Origin: an uncultured Burkholderiaceae bacterium
Lineage (GTDB): Bacteria; Pseudomonadota; Gammaproteobacteria; Burkholderiales; Burkholderiaceae_F
Reading direction: 5' to 3'
Assembly: GCA_944390675.1 (NCBI GenBank)
Contig: CALXQR010000003.1
Location: 59,896-123,895 of the forward strand
DNA: 64,000 bases
Each line of letters opens with the position of its first letter. Positions within the stretch are counted from its first letter, which is position 1. Below the pieces are notes generated by a model that was given only the letters and a program-made list of their open reading frames with translations, was not told where the DNA came from and made no database searches. This document shows positions 25,710-33,987 of this stretch, in pieces. The position numbers and the translations under genes are program-made.

Positions 25710-26102
25710 TCATCGAACTTGTCCTTTATAACGTCCGCTTTCGTCATAAAAACGCCCGTTTGCATCTTCTCGTCCCAGATACCGCCCGCTGCTGTCGTAG
25801 TGTCGACCGCTTGAATCCACTCGACCTTGATAACGTCCGGTTTGATCATAAACACGGCCACTGCTGTCCATTCTGCCTTGGTAGCGGCCGGAACTGTCGT
25901 ATTGTCTGCCGTTGGCGTCAATTCTTCCCTGATAACGACCGCTTTGGTCATAAATGCGGCCGTTATCAATTCGGCCTTCATATCGACCGGCATGATCGTA
26001 ATAGCGTCCGTCGTGGTGCGAAAAACCATGACCATGAGCAAAGGCTGTGGCGGTGATTGTCAAAGAAAAAAGACTTAAAAGCAGATATGCGAGTTTGCGC
26101 AT
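25710..26102 (-). CDS. Secreted six-repeat GRxYDxxGRYxGR protein
   Basis: A 130-residue protein with a Sec signal peptide (MRKLAYLLLS..., likely cleaved after AFA at about 22), a short His-rich start (HGHGFSHH) and six tandem repeats from residue 32 to the end. Each repeat is about 17 residues with consensus GRxYDxSGRYxGRxDxx, 51 bp at DNA level, nearly exactly periodic. The pattern recalls short YD-type beta repeats and the small periplasmic proteins annotated as five-fold beta-flower; no function is known. Arg and Tyr richness makes it very basic. It is monocistronic, convergent with the CreA-like gene. Confidence 0.85.
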   Translation of the reverse strand: MRKLAYLLLSLFSLTITATAFAHGHGFSHHDGRYYDHAGRYEGRIDNGRIYDQSGRYQGRIDANGRQYDSSGRYQGRMDSSGRVYDQTGRYQGRVDSSGRHYDSSGRYLGREDANGRFYDESGRYKGQVR

Positions 26103-26174
26103 AATGTCCTCAGAAAATGAATATTTTCCTAAAGCGTACGCCCTTTCGCATCAATTTGTGCAGGAGATAGAAAA

Positions 26175-26204
26175 AGCCGAAAAACCTTGTGCGGTTTTTC
26201 GGCT
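26175..26204. terminator. Rho-independent terminator of hemL
   Basis: AGCCGAAAAACC (26175-26186) pairs perfectly with GGTTTTTCGGCT (26193-26204); A-rich and T-rich flanks allow use in the minus direction after hemL. Confidence 0.8.
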
Positions 26205-26225
26205 GAAAAACGAAGCGGTCAAAAA

Positions 26226-27512
26226 TTAAATTTTGGCGACTTCGGCGAATGCGGTCTTTGCGGCTTCAATGGTTTCGTCAATGACCTCATCGGTGTGTGT
26301 GATTGAAACAAAACCGGCTTCAAAGACAGACGGCGCAAAATAAACACCTTGATCCAACATGGAGTGGAAGAAGACATTGAAGCGCTGCGTGTCAGACTTC
26401 ATCACGTCGCTAAAGCCTTCAGGGAGCTTATCTAAGAAATAAAGACCGAACATGCCGCCCACGTTTTGAGCCGTAAAGGCAACACCAGCTTCTTGAGCGG
26501 CTGCTTGAAGGCCATTAACCAAACGGGCGGCCTGAGCGGTTAATTTGTCATAAAAGCCCGGCTGTTGGATAAGTTTTAATGTGGCTAAGCCGCAGGCGAC
26601 AGCCACAGGGTTGCCCGATAGGGTACCGGCTTGATAAACAGGACCGCAAGGGGCGATCTTTTCCATCACGTCTCGTCTGCCGCCAAATGCTGCCACAGGC
26701 ATCCCGCCGCCGATCACTTTGCCAAACATGGTGATATCGGGAGTGACGTTATAGAGACTTTGTGCGCCGCCTAAGGCAACACGGAAACCGGTCATCACTT
26801 CGTCAACGATTAAAAGGGCGCCGTATTTCGTGCAAAGGTCACGCATGGCGTGGATGAATTCGGGTTTGCCAGGCACCATGTTCATGTTGCCTGCCACCGC
26901 TTCAACGATCACGCAAGCGATGTCGTCGCCGTAGCGCTTGAAAGCGTCTTCAAGCTGCGCGGGATTGTTGTACTCAAGCACCAGGGTGTGTTCTGTGACA
27001 CCTGCCGGCACGCCCGCGGAGCTGGGGTTGCCAAAGGTGAGCATGCCGGAGCCTGCCTTAACAAGCAGGCTGTCGCTGTGACCGTGGTAGCAGCCTTCAA
27101 ATTTGATCACTTTATTGCGGCCGGTGAAACCGCGAGCCAAACGAATAGCGCTCATTCCGGCTTCCGTGCCGGAACTCACCAAGCGAACCTCTTCAATTGA
27201 GGGAATGAGTTTTTTGATTTCTTCTGCAATCAGAATTTCGCGTTGCGTAGCGCAGCCGAAAGTTAAACCCATATCAACAGCTTCGTGCACAGCGCGGATC
27301 ACGTCCGGATGGTTGTGACCAAGAATCATCGGGCCCCAGGAGCAGATGTAGTCGATATAACGACGATCATCTTCGTCCCACATATAGGGGCCTTGGGCCT
27401 TTTTCATAAAGCGGGGGGAGCCGCCGACCGAACCAAACGCACGAACGGGGGAGTTCACGCCGCCAGGGATGCTCTGTCTGGCGCGTTCGAATAAAGAATC
27501 ATTAATGTCCAT
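26226..27512 (-). CDS. hemL: Glutamate-1-semialdehyde 2,1-aminomutase HemL
   Basis: A 428-residue PLP enzyme of fold type I, which converts glutamate-1-semialdehyde to 5-aminolevulinate in the C5 route to heme. Conserved segments are [13 protein letters not shown], the glycine-rich [30 protein letters not shown] and the PLP lysine K265 in MFGKVIGGG. The AGGGA ribosome site fits the ATG at 27512. The upstream PagP-OmpW gene ends 18 bases before this start on the same strand, so both are probably co-transcribed, although no functional link is obvious. Confidence 0.96.
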   Translation of the reverse strand: MDINDSLFERARQSIPGGVNSPVRAFGSVGGSPRFMKKAQGPYMWDEDDRRYIDYICSWGPMILGHNHPDVIRAVHEAVDMGLTFGCATQREILIAEEIKKLIPSIEEVRLVSSGTEAGMSAIRLARGFTGRNKVIKFEGCYHGHSDSLLVKAGSGMLTFGNPSSAGVPAGVTEHTLVLEYNNPAQLEDAFKRYGDDIACVIVEAVAGNMNMVPGKPEFIHAMRDLCTKYGALLIVDEVMTGFRVALGGAQSLYNVTPDITMFGKVIGGGMPVAAFGGRRDVMEKIAPCGPVYQAGTLSGNPVAVACGLATLKLIQQPGFYDKLTAQAARLVNGLQAAAQEAGVAFTAQNVGGMFGLYFLDKLPEGFSDVMKSDTQRFNVFFHSMLDQGVYFAPSVFEAGFVSITHTDEVIDETIEAAKTAFAEVAKI

Positions 27513-27530
27513 TTGCAATGTCCCTATTTT

Positions 27531-28688
27531 TTAGAATGCGTAGCCTACACCTAAATTGAAGCTTGTGTTGGCAGGCTTGAATCGGCCGTTAAGTGCTCGA
27601 TTGTCATTAATTTCCACGTTGTGGAAGTGCGCGAAATTGACCGTCATATCACCAAGCACACGCAGGTGATCCGTGACAGCCCAAGTAAAACCGGTTTGGA
27701 CAACGGGATTGATGCTGTGGTCTTTGTAGCTACCTTCTCCCGTGGCTTTTAATTCAGAGTAAGCGGCGCCGGCGCCCAGGTGAACACGCATGCTGTCCAA
27801 CACTTCGAAGTGGTATTGAAGCATGAGGTTGGTGTTTGTCAGGCGATACTCGTTGACCTTATGACCGGGCTCATTCAAATCATGTTCACTGCGTTGGTAG
27901 CTCAAATCAAGCGCCCAGTGGCGATCAAGGAAATGTCGGATACCGAATTTGTAGCCGGCCTCAGAACTTAACGTAAAGCCGCCCGGCACGTCGCCCTCGC
28001 CATCGGAGAGGTCTGTTTTCACCCAAGAGCCCTGAGCATAAATTTCTGTTGTGTTTGACCAAGCCGAAGCGACACTTTCAGGCCAAGGCGCAAAACGTCT
28101 GGCTTGATCTTCAAACTGAATCTTGGAGAAGAAGAAAAAGACGTTGGAGCCCGGAATATAGGTTCCGTAAACGTCAAACCAATCGTTGCCCAAGCTAAGT
28201 AAAGGCAAGGGCACAGGGATGGGGAGCCAATTGTAGTCTTGACGGAATGTCAACCCTGCTGTGTAGCCTGCGCCCAAATGAAGACCGGTGTTGGCAAGCG
28301 GGTAGCGAGCCAGCCAGGCGTAGCCCATAATGGGCTCTATTTCGTAGTGAGAATCGCGAAAGAACATGGCATAAACCAAACGCTCATTACCTCTTTCGTC
28401 GATGATGCCGCGGGAAAGGCCTGCTCCGAAGGGATAGGCGTTTTCTTCGTAGCGATTGTCATAGTCCCAATTTGGATGGTTTGTGTACAAGGGGACGAGT
28501 AATCCGGTGCGGCCACGCTCAATGATGTCATGCATGCCGTTGAGCTGATTGCCGACAAAGCCCGCGTCAGGGTAGGGGGAGGCACCGCCCGGCAGTGTTT
28601 CAAGAAAACTGTCAACGATACCGGCTTGTGCGCCCAAGGCCAGCAAAGATAAAGAGGCGGCCAAAGCGGTCTTTTTAAAAGAAGACAC
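27531..28688 (-). CDS. PagP lipid A palmitoyltransferase fused to an OmpW-like beta-barrel
   Basis: A 385-residue outer-membrane protein with a signal peptide cleaved after AQA (22). Residues about 50-192 match PagP from end to end: LYTNHPNWDYDN, FGAGLSRGIIDERGN, YAMFFRDSHYEIEPIMGYAW, LGAGYTAGLTFRQDYNWLPI, PVPLPLLSLG and GTYIPGSN. The PagP catalytic residues are conserved as H71, D112 and S113. After a linker (about 193-213) the remaining residues look like a second, OmpW-type eight-stranded barrel: FGIRHFLDRHWALDLSYQ, NTNLMLQYHFE, HLGAGAAYSEL and the C-terminal FNLGVGYAF with terminal Phe. PagP moves palmitate from phospholipid to lipid A. The fusion is unusual and could join lipid remodelling to a channel. 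Single open frame; hemL follows. Confidence 0.85.
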   Translation of the reverse strand: MSSFKKTALAASLSLLALGAQAGIVDSFLETLPGGASPYPDAGFVGNQLNGMHDIIERGRTGLLVPLYTNHPNWDYDNRYEENAYPFGAGLSRGIIDERGNERLVYAMFFRDSHYEIEPIMGYAWLARYPLANTGLHLGAGYTAGLTFRQDYNWLPIPVPLPLLSLGNDWFDVYGTYIPGSNVFFFFSKIQFEDQARRFAPWPESVASAWSNTTEIYAQGSWVKTDLSDGEGDVPGGFTLSSEAGYKFGIRHFLDRHWALDLSYQRSEHDLNEPGHKVNEYRLTNTNLMLQYHFEVLDSMRVHLGAGAAYSELKATGEGSYKDHSINPVVQTGFTWAVTDHLRVLGDMTVNFAHFHNVEINDNRALNGRFKPANTSFNLGVGYAF

Positions 28689-28836
28689 GGGTGAACTCCT
28701 TTTTTGTTATTGTTCGTAAGTTTCTAAAAATGCTCAATTATTTCATGTTTTGGAGGCTTTCTCCAGTTATTTGAAGATTTCAAAACACTCTTCTGTAAAA
28801 TCAGTCAAAGTGTTTTCTCAAACGAAAGCTTTCCCA

Positions 28837-30162
28837 ATGCTCTTGTGTTTCCTAAGTCTTTATATTTTGCTGCTCATTGCGCTGAGCACATTTCATGGCA
28901 GATTCTCAAAAAGCCAAAGTGCGGCAGGCTTCTTAACAGGTAATGCGAGTGCAGGGGCGCTTCTTTGTGCATTGTCGTTTGTGAGCACAATTATTGGCGG
29001 ATCAGCGACGCTGGGCATGGGTTCGCTTGCTCAGAAGATCGGGGCCGCGGCCTTTTGGTGGCTTGGGGTAGGAGCTATTGGTTTGTTTTTACACGGCTGT
29101 TTCATTGCGCCGGCCATCCGCAGAATCGGTGCCTGCACGCTTCCTGATGTATTGGGGAAATTGGCGGGGCAGAGTGCAAAACGCTGGGGTGCGTTCATTA
29201 TTGTGGTGAGCTGGGTTGGCGTGCTTGCCGCACAATTTTCAGCTCTTAGAACGCTTTTAACCGATGTGTTGTCGGGCAATCAGGCGGAAGTGTTTTTCTT
29301 ATTGATTGCCGTGGTCATTATTTTGCATACGGCTTTGGGCGGGCAAAAAGCGGTGATCAGAACAGACGCGTTGCAGACAACGCTTTTAGTCGTCGGTTTT
29401 GTGAGCGCACTTGTTTGGTGTTCTTTGAGCTCTGAAGTCAAACCAGCTCAAATTGATCCTGTTCCGTTTAACGCCGCTTTCGGCTTTTTTGATTGGCTGA
29501 AACTATCCTTGTTGGTTGGGCTGACGTACGTCATTGGCCCCGATATCTTTTCCAGAACTTTTGCGGCAAAAAGTGACCAATCGGCCTCGCGCGGAGCGTG
29601 GCTGGGTTCTTTATTGCTCTTTTTCTTTGCCATCGCCATTACTTTTCTTGCGCTGATGAATCTTTCGGCCGATAACCCGATATCAGGATGGCTTGATGAG
29701 CACTCGGCGATGCCGTCGGCTATTAAAGTAGCTCTGACATTGGGATTGGTCAGCGCTCTGGCGGGCTCGGCGGATACGGTTTTGCTTTCGGCGGCCGGAA
29801 TTGTTGAAAAAGATATTTTGAACGGAGATCAATCATCGAGGCTTCGAAAGCTTGTCGCCGTATTTGGATTTTTCGCTCTTCTGCTCACGTATCAATCCGC
29901 CGATATTATCGGGTGGCTTTTGTATGCGTATGCGCTTTTTGTGCCGGGTGTGGCCGCGCCGCTTTTAGTTTTGTTGATCAGAAAACAAAGTTCTGTGAAC
30001 ACAAAAATTTTGATGTGTGGAGCCTTTTGCGGAGGTGTTTTAGGGTTCCTGGGCAATCTCACAGGTTTGCCCTTAGCCGTGCCGGGCGTTTTGGTGTCCG
30101 CCGTCTTTTCGTGGTTTTCTGTTAACGCTTCGGAAACACGTCGAAACGTTGTGCCTGATTAG
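28837..30162 (+). CDS. Sodium:solute symporter (SSS) family transporter
   Basis: About 441 residues with some twelve to thirteen hydrophobic segments. The early SFVSTIIGGSATLGMGSLAQKIG and the HTALGGQKAVIRTDALQ segments are typical of the SSS/PutP superfamily, as is the ISGWLDEHSAMPSAIK region before helix 9. The substrate is unknown. Start choice is uncertain: the ATG at 28837 begins directly at the first membrane segment but has a weak ribosome site, while a TTG at 28750 would add a 29-residue polar extension. It is divergent from the PagP-OmpW gene and followed by rnpB. Confidence 0.82.
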   Translation: MLLCFLSLYILLLIALSTFHGRFSKSQSAAGFLTGNASAGALLCALSFVSTIIGGSATLGMGSLAQKIGAAAFWWLGVGAIGLFLHGCFIAPAIRRIGACTLPDVLGKLAGQSAKRWGAFIIVVSWVGVLAAQFSALRTLLTDVLSGNQAEVFFLLIAVVIILHTALGGQKAVIRTDALQTTLLVVGFVSALVWCSLSSEVKPAQIDPVPFNAAFGFFDWLKLSLLVGLTYVIGPDIFSRTFAAKSDQSASRGAWLGSLLLFFFAIAITFLALMNLSADNPISGWLDEHSAMPSAIKVALTLGLVSALAGSADTVLLSAAGIVEKDILNGDQSSRLRKLVAVFGFFALLLTYQSADIIGWLLYAYALFVPGVAAPLLVLLIRKQSSVNTKILMCGAFCGGVLGFLGNLTGLPLAVPGVLVSAVFSWFSVNASETRRNVVPD

Positions 30163-30196
30163 TATTCAGATCTAACTTCGCCTAAAATGTGCCCCT

Positions 30197-30505
30197 GGCA
30201 AAGTTCGCCACGACGATCGCGGGAATCTTTTGATTCACGAGGAAAGTCCGGACTCCATAGAGCACCGTAGCAGCTAACGGCTGTCTGCCGCGAGGTACGG
30301 ATTAGAGCAACAGAGACGAGCCGACGTTAGGGTCGGGTGAAACGGGCAATCTCTACGGGGAGCAACATCAAATAGGCAACCGCTGATCCTGCTCGGGGAG
30401 GTTGCGGGTAGATGGCTTGAGGCAAGGCGCAAGTCTTGTCCTAGATGAATGATCGTTGGTCAGGTAACTCCTGAAACATAATCCGGCTTATCGGCGGACT
30501 TTGCC
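30197..30505 (+). ncRNA. rnpB: RNase P RNA (class A)
   Basis: Bacterial type A RNase P RNA, the catalytic subunit that matures tRNA 5' ends. The conserved core GAGGAAAGTCCGGACTCC lies near 30239 and the 3' partner region CATAATCCGGCTTA near 30476. P1 closes the molecule: GGCAAAGTTCGCC (30197-30209) pairs with GGCGGACTTTGCC (30493-30505). The length of about 309 bases fits a proteobacterial RNA lacking some peripheral stems. Exact ends are approximate. Confidence 0.92.
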
Positions 30506-30554
30506 TTTCTTCGCTTTTCTTTGCCTTAAGGCTAAAAACTCCCTTATTTCTTTG

Positions 30555-30650
30555 AACCAGAATCGTTGGCGCGGAGTAGGATGTCCGCCGTCAAGATAAC
30601 AAAATAGAGTTTTGTTATCTTCACACTCAACGATCTCTCGTTAGGTCGCA
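30555..30650 (+). ncRNA. Candidate structured RNA between rnpB and feoB
   Basis: A three-way junction can be drawn: outer stem ATCGTTG (30562-30568) with CAACGAT (30628-30634), an inner hairpin GCGGA (30571-30575) with TCCGC (30584-30588), and a perfect 12-bp hairpin AAGATAACAAAA (30593-30604) with TTTTGTTATCTT (30610-30621). An intrinsic terminator follows at 30651. It may be a separate small RNA or the processed trailer of the rnpB transcript. No open frame explains it, and I recognise no known RNA family. Confidence 0.45.
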
Positions 30651-30692
30651 CGCGGGTGGAGGTATCGGTCAATGCTTCCATCCGCGTTTTTG
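30651..30692 (+). terminator. Rho-independent terminator of rnpB/structured RNA
   Basis: CGCGGGTGGAGGTAT (30651-30665) pairs, with G-U pairs, to ATGCTTCCATCCGCG (30672-30686), followed by TTTTTGT. Confidence 0.8.
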
Positions 30693-30729
30693 TAAAAAAA
30701 AAAGCCCCAAAAAGCGAACCTTTTGGGGC
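30693..30729 (-). terminator. Rho-independent terminator of the feo operon
   Basis: GCCCCAAAA (30704-30712) pairs with TTTTGGGGC (30721-30729); on the minus strand a run of ten T follows (the A-run at 30694-30703). It lies about 50 bases after the feoB stop. Confidence 0.85.
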
Positions 30730-30780
30730 GAGGTGGCGACCGGGTGCCCTCGGCCGCCAGTTTCAGAGAAAGAAAAGAAC

Positions 30781-33132
30781 TTAGGCTACCGGAATAATCG
30801 GAATAATCTTCGGGCCTTTCCCGGCATCTTTTTTAGCCATGCGCTTCATCCAACAGTACATGCCAAAGAGAATGGCGAGCGCCACAGCGATACAAACGAT
30901 TGAATAAACCGGCGCGGCGGAGAAATTGGCGACTCGGTAGAAAATTGTTGCCGCTGAGTAGCCCAGCGCCAGCGTCCAAGCGCAAGCGAAAATGGTCCAT
31001 TTCGTTCCCACTTCACGATAAATCGCCGCGACTGCAGCAACACAGGGAACATAAAGCAGAACCATCAAGAGGTAGGCAAAGACAGCCGAGCTTGAACCAA
31101 AGAGTGTTTTAATCGTATCGATCGTGCCCAAAGAAACACCTTGTTCTTCAGCGGCAGTGGCTTGATCGGACAGATCGTCGACATGGATGCCCAAGGGATC
31201 CGAGAAAGCGCCGGTTAAGCCAGCGAAGTTTTCACCAATCGTGGCAACGGCTTCAGAGAAAGTATCTGTCAGAGAGAAACCTTCACTTTCTGCGGCTTCG
31301 GGCTCTTCAGCTGCGGCAGCTGCTTCGCGCGCTTGGTCCACTGACAATGTGTCATAGAGCGAATTGAGCGTTCCGACAACAGCTTCTTTTGCAAAAATGC
31401 CGGTGAAAACGCCGACAGCTGCCGGCCAGTTTTGCTCTTGAATGCCCATGGGTTCAAAAACCGGAACAATCGTTTTGCCAATCTGAGACAAAACAGACTT
31501 TTCACTGTCTTCGTTTCCGAAGGAGCCGTCCGTGCCCATGGAGTTTAAGAAAGCCAAGCAAGCGACAATGACGACGATCACTTTACCTGCGCGGAACATA
31601 AACGTGCGGACGCGATCCCATGTGCGAAGCATCACGCCTTTTAACGTCGGAATGTGATACGGAGGCATTTCCATCACAAAGGCGCTCGCCGCACCCGGCA
31701 GAGCCGTGCGTTTGAGCAGAAAGCCAGTCAAAATGGCCGCGGCAATACCGATAAGATACAAACCGAAAACTAAGTTTTGACCGTTTGTGGGCCAGAAGGC
31801 TGTTGCGAACAGAACGTACACGGGCAAACGCGCGCCGCAGCTCATAAAGGGCGTCATCATGACGGTGATGATGCGGTCGCTTGCGCGATCCATTGTGCGT
31901 GTGGCCATGATGGCGGGGACGTTGCAGCCGAAGCCAACCAAAAGCGGCACAAAGGCCTTGCCCGGAAGTCCGAGTGCACGCATTAAGCGGTCCATCACAA
32001 AAGCGGCTCGAGCCATGTAGCCGGACTCTTCCAGAATCGCTAAGAAAAGGAACATGAAGAAGACGACCGGGATAAAGGTCGAAATTGTCTGAAGACCGCC
32101 GCCAATGCCATTGGAGAGAAATACGGTGAGCCACTCGGGTGTTCCCCAGGAGGCAAGCAATTGACCAAGGCCGTCGACGAAAATGCCGCCCACCAAAATA
32201 TCGAAAAAGTCGATGAAGACCGCACCGAAATTTTGTGTAAAGAGGAAGGTCACATACATGATCAATAAGAAGATCGGTAGACCCATCCAGCGATTGAGAA
32301 TGACGCGGTCAATTTTGTCGGTCAGGGTGCCCGTCACGTCGCCTTCCCGAACAATGACTTTTTCGGAAATGTTGGAAACTAATTCGTAGCGGGAATTGGT
32401 AATTTCAATATCCGTGTTGCCTTCGAAGTGCTTATCGGTTTGTTCAACAAGTTGACGGATTTGGCTAAGGTCTTTGCCTTCAAACTTATTCTCAATTCCC
32501 GGCGCATGTTCAAGGAACTGAAGGGCAAACCAGCGGCTTGCTTTTTCAAGCGCAAGGTGCTGCGAAATCTCTTCGACAGCTTTTTCAATGACTGCGTTGT
32601 AGCGCACATTGATGTGAGTGGAAACTGGATCGTCCAAGAACTGCACCAAGGCTTGTTTTAATTCTTCAATTCCCTTGTTGCGATTTGCCACTAAGCCGAC
32701 AACAGGGCAGCCGAGTTCTTTTTGCAGCGCATCAAGATCAAGTTTGATTTTGTGTTGACGGGCAATGTCGAGCATGTTGACGACAACAAGCATCGGGACT
32801 TGCATTTCGATCAACTGACTGGTGAGATAGAGATTCCTCTCAAGATTGGAAGCGTCGATGATGTTGACGACTACCTGAGCTTCGCCGCTTAACAGGTAGT
32901 CGCGGGCGACAACTTCGTCTTCACCGGAAACAGAGGTCGGAGTGACGGAATAAATCCCCGGGAGGTCCACAACTTCAATATCGTGGTTATCGTAGGAGAA
33001 ATTGCCGGTTTTTTTATCAACGGTAACGCCCGGCCAATTGCCGACGCGCTGACGCGAGCCGGTAAGCGCATTAAAAAGGGTCGTTTTCCCGCAATTGGGA
33101 TTGCCGATAAGGCAAATGATATGTTGACTCAT
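30781..33132 (-). CDS. feoB: Ferrous iron transporter FeoB
   Basis: A 783-residue Fe(II) transporter. The cytoplasmic GTPase domain has G1 GNPNCGKT (residues 10-17), G3 DLPGIYS and G4 NMLD. The membrane part shows the two Gate-type repeats, with GFGCNVPAIMATRTM containing the conserved Cys and SCGARLPVYVLF. A polar insert rich in Ala/Glu (near AREAAAAAEEPEAAESEG) lies between membrane helices in the C-terminal half. AAGGAA is just before the ATG, 15 bases after the feoA stop. Fur control is suggested by a Fur-like box upstream of the operon. FeoC is absent. Confidence 0.96.
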   Translation of the reverse strand: MSQHIICLIGNPNCGKTTLFNALTGSRQRVGNWPGVTVDKKTGNFSYDNHDIEVVDLPGIYSVTPTSVSGEDEVVARDYLLSGEAQVVVNIIDASNLERNLYLTSQLIEMQVPMLVVVNMLDIARQHKIKLDLDALQKELGCPVVGLVANRNKGIEELKQALVQFLDDPVSTHINVRYNAVIEKAVEEISQHLALEKASRWFALQFLEHAPGIENKFEGKDLSQIRQLVEQTDKHFEGNTDIEITNSRYELVSNISEKVIVREGDVTGTLTDKIDRVILNRWMGLPIFLLIMYVTFLFTQNFGAVFIDFFDILVGGIFVDGLGQLLASWGTPEWLTVFLSNGIGGGLQTISTFIPVVFFMFLFLAILEESGYMARAAFVMDRLMRALGLPGKAFVPLLVGFGCNVPAIMATRTMDRASDRIITVMMTPFMSCGARLPVYVLFATAFWPTNGQNLVFGLYLIGIAAAILTGFLLKRTALPGAASAFVMEMPPYHIPTLKGVMLRTWDRVRTFMFRAGKVIVVIVACLAFLNSMGTDGSFGNEDSEKSVLSQIGKTIVPVFEPMGIQEQNWPAAVGVFTGIFAKEAVVGTLNSLYDTLSVDQAREAAAAAEEPEAAESEGFSLTDTFSEAVATIGENFAGLTGAFSDPLGIHVDDLSDQATAAEEQGVSLGTIDTIKTLFGSSSAVFAYLLMVLLYVPCVAAVAAIYREVGTKWTIFACAWTLALGYSAATIFYRVANFSAAPVYSIVCIAVALAILFGMYCWMKRMAKKDAGKGPKIIPIIPVA

Positions 33133-33147
33133 GTTCAGTATTCCTTT

Positions 33148-33378
33148 TTAGCCGATTGGCTCAATATCCAGAATTTCGGCTTCATCTTTTCTAACCGTGA
33201 TGAGACAGCCGCGAACGCGGATTTCAATGGGGTCGCCCAGCGGAGCAAAGCGAACCACCTCGAGGGCGCTGCCGGGTGTTACCCCCAGCATCAAAAGCCT
33301 TCTGCGATACTCGGGCGTAGAAGTTGCCATGGATTTGACGCGGCCTTTTGCGCCAATAGCCATATCTTTGAGTTGCAT
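33148..33378 (-). CDS. feoA: FeoA family protein (proximal to feoB)
   Basis: A 76-residue SH3-like FeoA protein: MAIGAKGRVKSM, RRRLLMLGVTPGSALEVVRFAP, GDPIEIRVRGCLITVRKDEA. FeoA is a cytoplasmic accessory protein of FeoB. It is the second of two FeoA-domain genes and lies 15 bases before feoB. AAGGATC is about 10 bases upstream of its ATG. Confidence 0.92.
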   Translation of the reverse strand: MQLKDMAIGAKGRVKSMATSTPEYRRRLLMLGVTPGSALEVVRFAPLGDPIEIRVRGCLITVRKDEAEILDIEPIG

Positions 33379-33395
33379 AGGGAAAAGATCCTTTT

Positions 33396-33635
33396 TTAAA
33401 AAACGAAAATTTTTTGAGCGGTCTGATAATTAAGACCAATACGGGCGTCACCAATGGCTAAAAGCAAAGGTTCATTGCAGGCGCGTTGTAAAACGCGAAC
33501 CGTTCCGCCACGATGAAGCCCAAGCTGCAGCAGTTTTTCTTGTTCGGATGCGTCCAATTTCATTTGAACGACCGTGAGATCGGTCATTAATGCGGATTCT
33601 GTTAACGGACAAATTTGTGACATATTTTTTTTCAT
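33396..33635 (-). CDS. feoA: FeoA-domain protein (distal copy)
   Basis: A 79-residue protein with a FeoA/SH3-like core, KLLQLGLHRGGTVRVLQRA, then PLLLAIGDARIGLNYQTAQKI. A short N-terminal extension has the sequence MSQICPLTESAL, which may be an alternative start at 33623. It is the first gene of the feoA-feoA-feoB operon and only weakly similar to the second FeoA, so the copies are probably not recent duplicates. The ribosome site is weak. Confidence 0.88.
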   Translation of the reverse strand: MKKNMSQICPLTESALMTDLTVVQMKLDASEQEKLLQLGLHRGGTVRVLQRACNEPLLLAIGDARIGLNYQTAQKIFVF

Positions 33636-33682
33636 ATCAACACCACCATTCGGGATGAATGATGAAATTAATTGTCATAGTA

Positions 33683-33701
33683 ATAGGAATCGTTATCAAT
33701 A
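33683..33701 (-). promoter_or_regulatory. Putative Fur box upstream of the feo operon
   Basis: On the minus strand TATTGATAACGATTCCTAT contains TGATAAnnATT, close to the core TGATAATnATTATCA of the Fur consensus in one half-site. It lies about 50 bases upstream of the first feoA start. Confidence 0.5.
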
Positions 33702-33923
33702 TCAAGAGGGTATTAGGTCATTTTATTTATTTTTTTAAAAAGTAAAATAGGCAAATAAAGTTAAAAAACGTTTATTTAACAATAAGATAAAAATTTTTAA
33801 ATTTTCTTTATTGATGAAAATAGAAAATAAGTAAGAATTAATATTGTTTAATTAATTGAAGTCATTGCCTTCTTGTTTTAAAGATATTTTTTAATTAGTA
33901 GGTAGTTAAGGCAATATTTGTGA

Positions 33924-33950
33924 TTGAAAAATGAAAAGAAAGGGTATAAA
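33924..33950 (+). promoter_or_regulatory. Porin promoter candidate
   Basis: TTGAAA (33924-33929) and TATAAA (33945-33950), with a short 15-base spacer, lie just upstream of the Fur-like box and the porin start. Confidence 0.45.
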
Positions 33951-33960
33951 TTTCATAAAC

Positions 33961-33979
33961 AGGAATCATTCTCATTAAG
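33961..33979 (+). promoter_or_regulatory. Fur-like box in the porin leader
   Basis: AGGAATCATTCTCATTAAG; its complement contains TAATGAGAATGATT, which differs at one position from TAATGAGAATCATT of the Fur consensus. It sits between the -10 candidate and the ribosome site (AAGGA 33977-33981). Confidence 0.6.
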
Positions 33980-33987
33980 GAAAAATA

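Larger units (their letters stand above)
33636..33987. other. AT-rich divergent promoter region between feo and porin
   Basis: About 350 bases without a gene, far richer in A and T than the flanking sequence (runs such as TTTATTTATTTTTTTAAAAAG and TAAAAATTTTTAAATTTTC fragments around 33720-33810). It holds the feo promoter side on the left and the porin promoter on the right. Fur-like boxes sit near both ends. Confidence 0.7.

Noticed and set aside
25740..26010. Regular 51-bp repeats that look like an array at DNA level
   Set aside because: They are coding repeats of the secreted GRxYD protein; there are no conserved repeat-spacer units, so this is not a CRISPR array.
25622..26078. Plus-strand frames opposite the repeat protein gene
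   Set aside because: The minus frame has a signal peptide and perfect protein-level periodicity; the plus frames are shadows.
30694..30703. Run of ten A as a possible assembly artefact
   Set aside because: It is the T-tract of the minus-strand feoB terminator, next to a perfect GCCCCAAAA hairpin.
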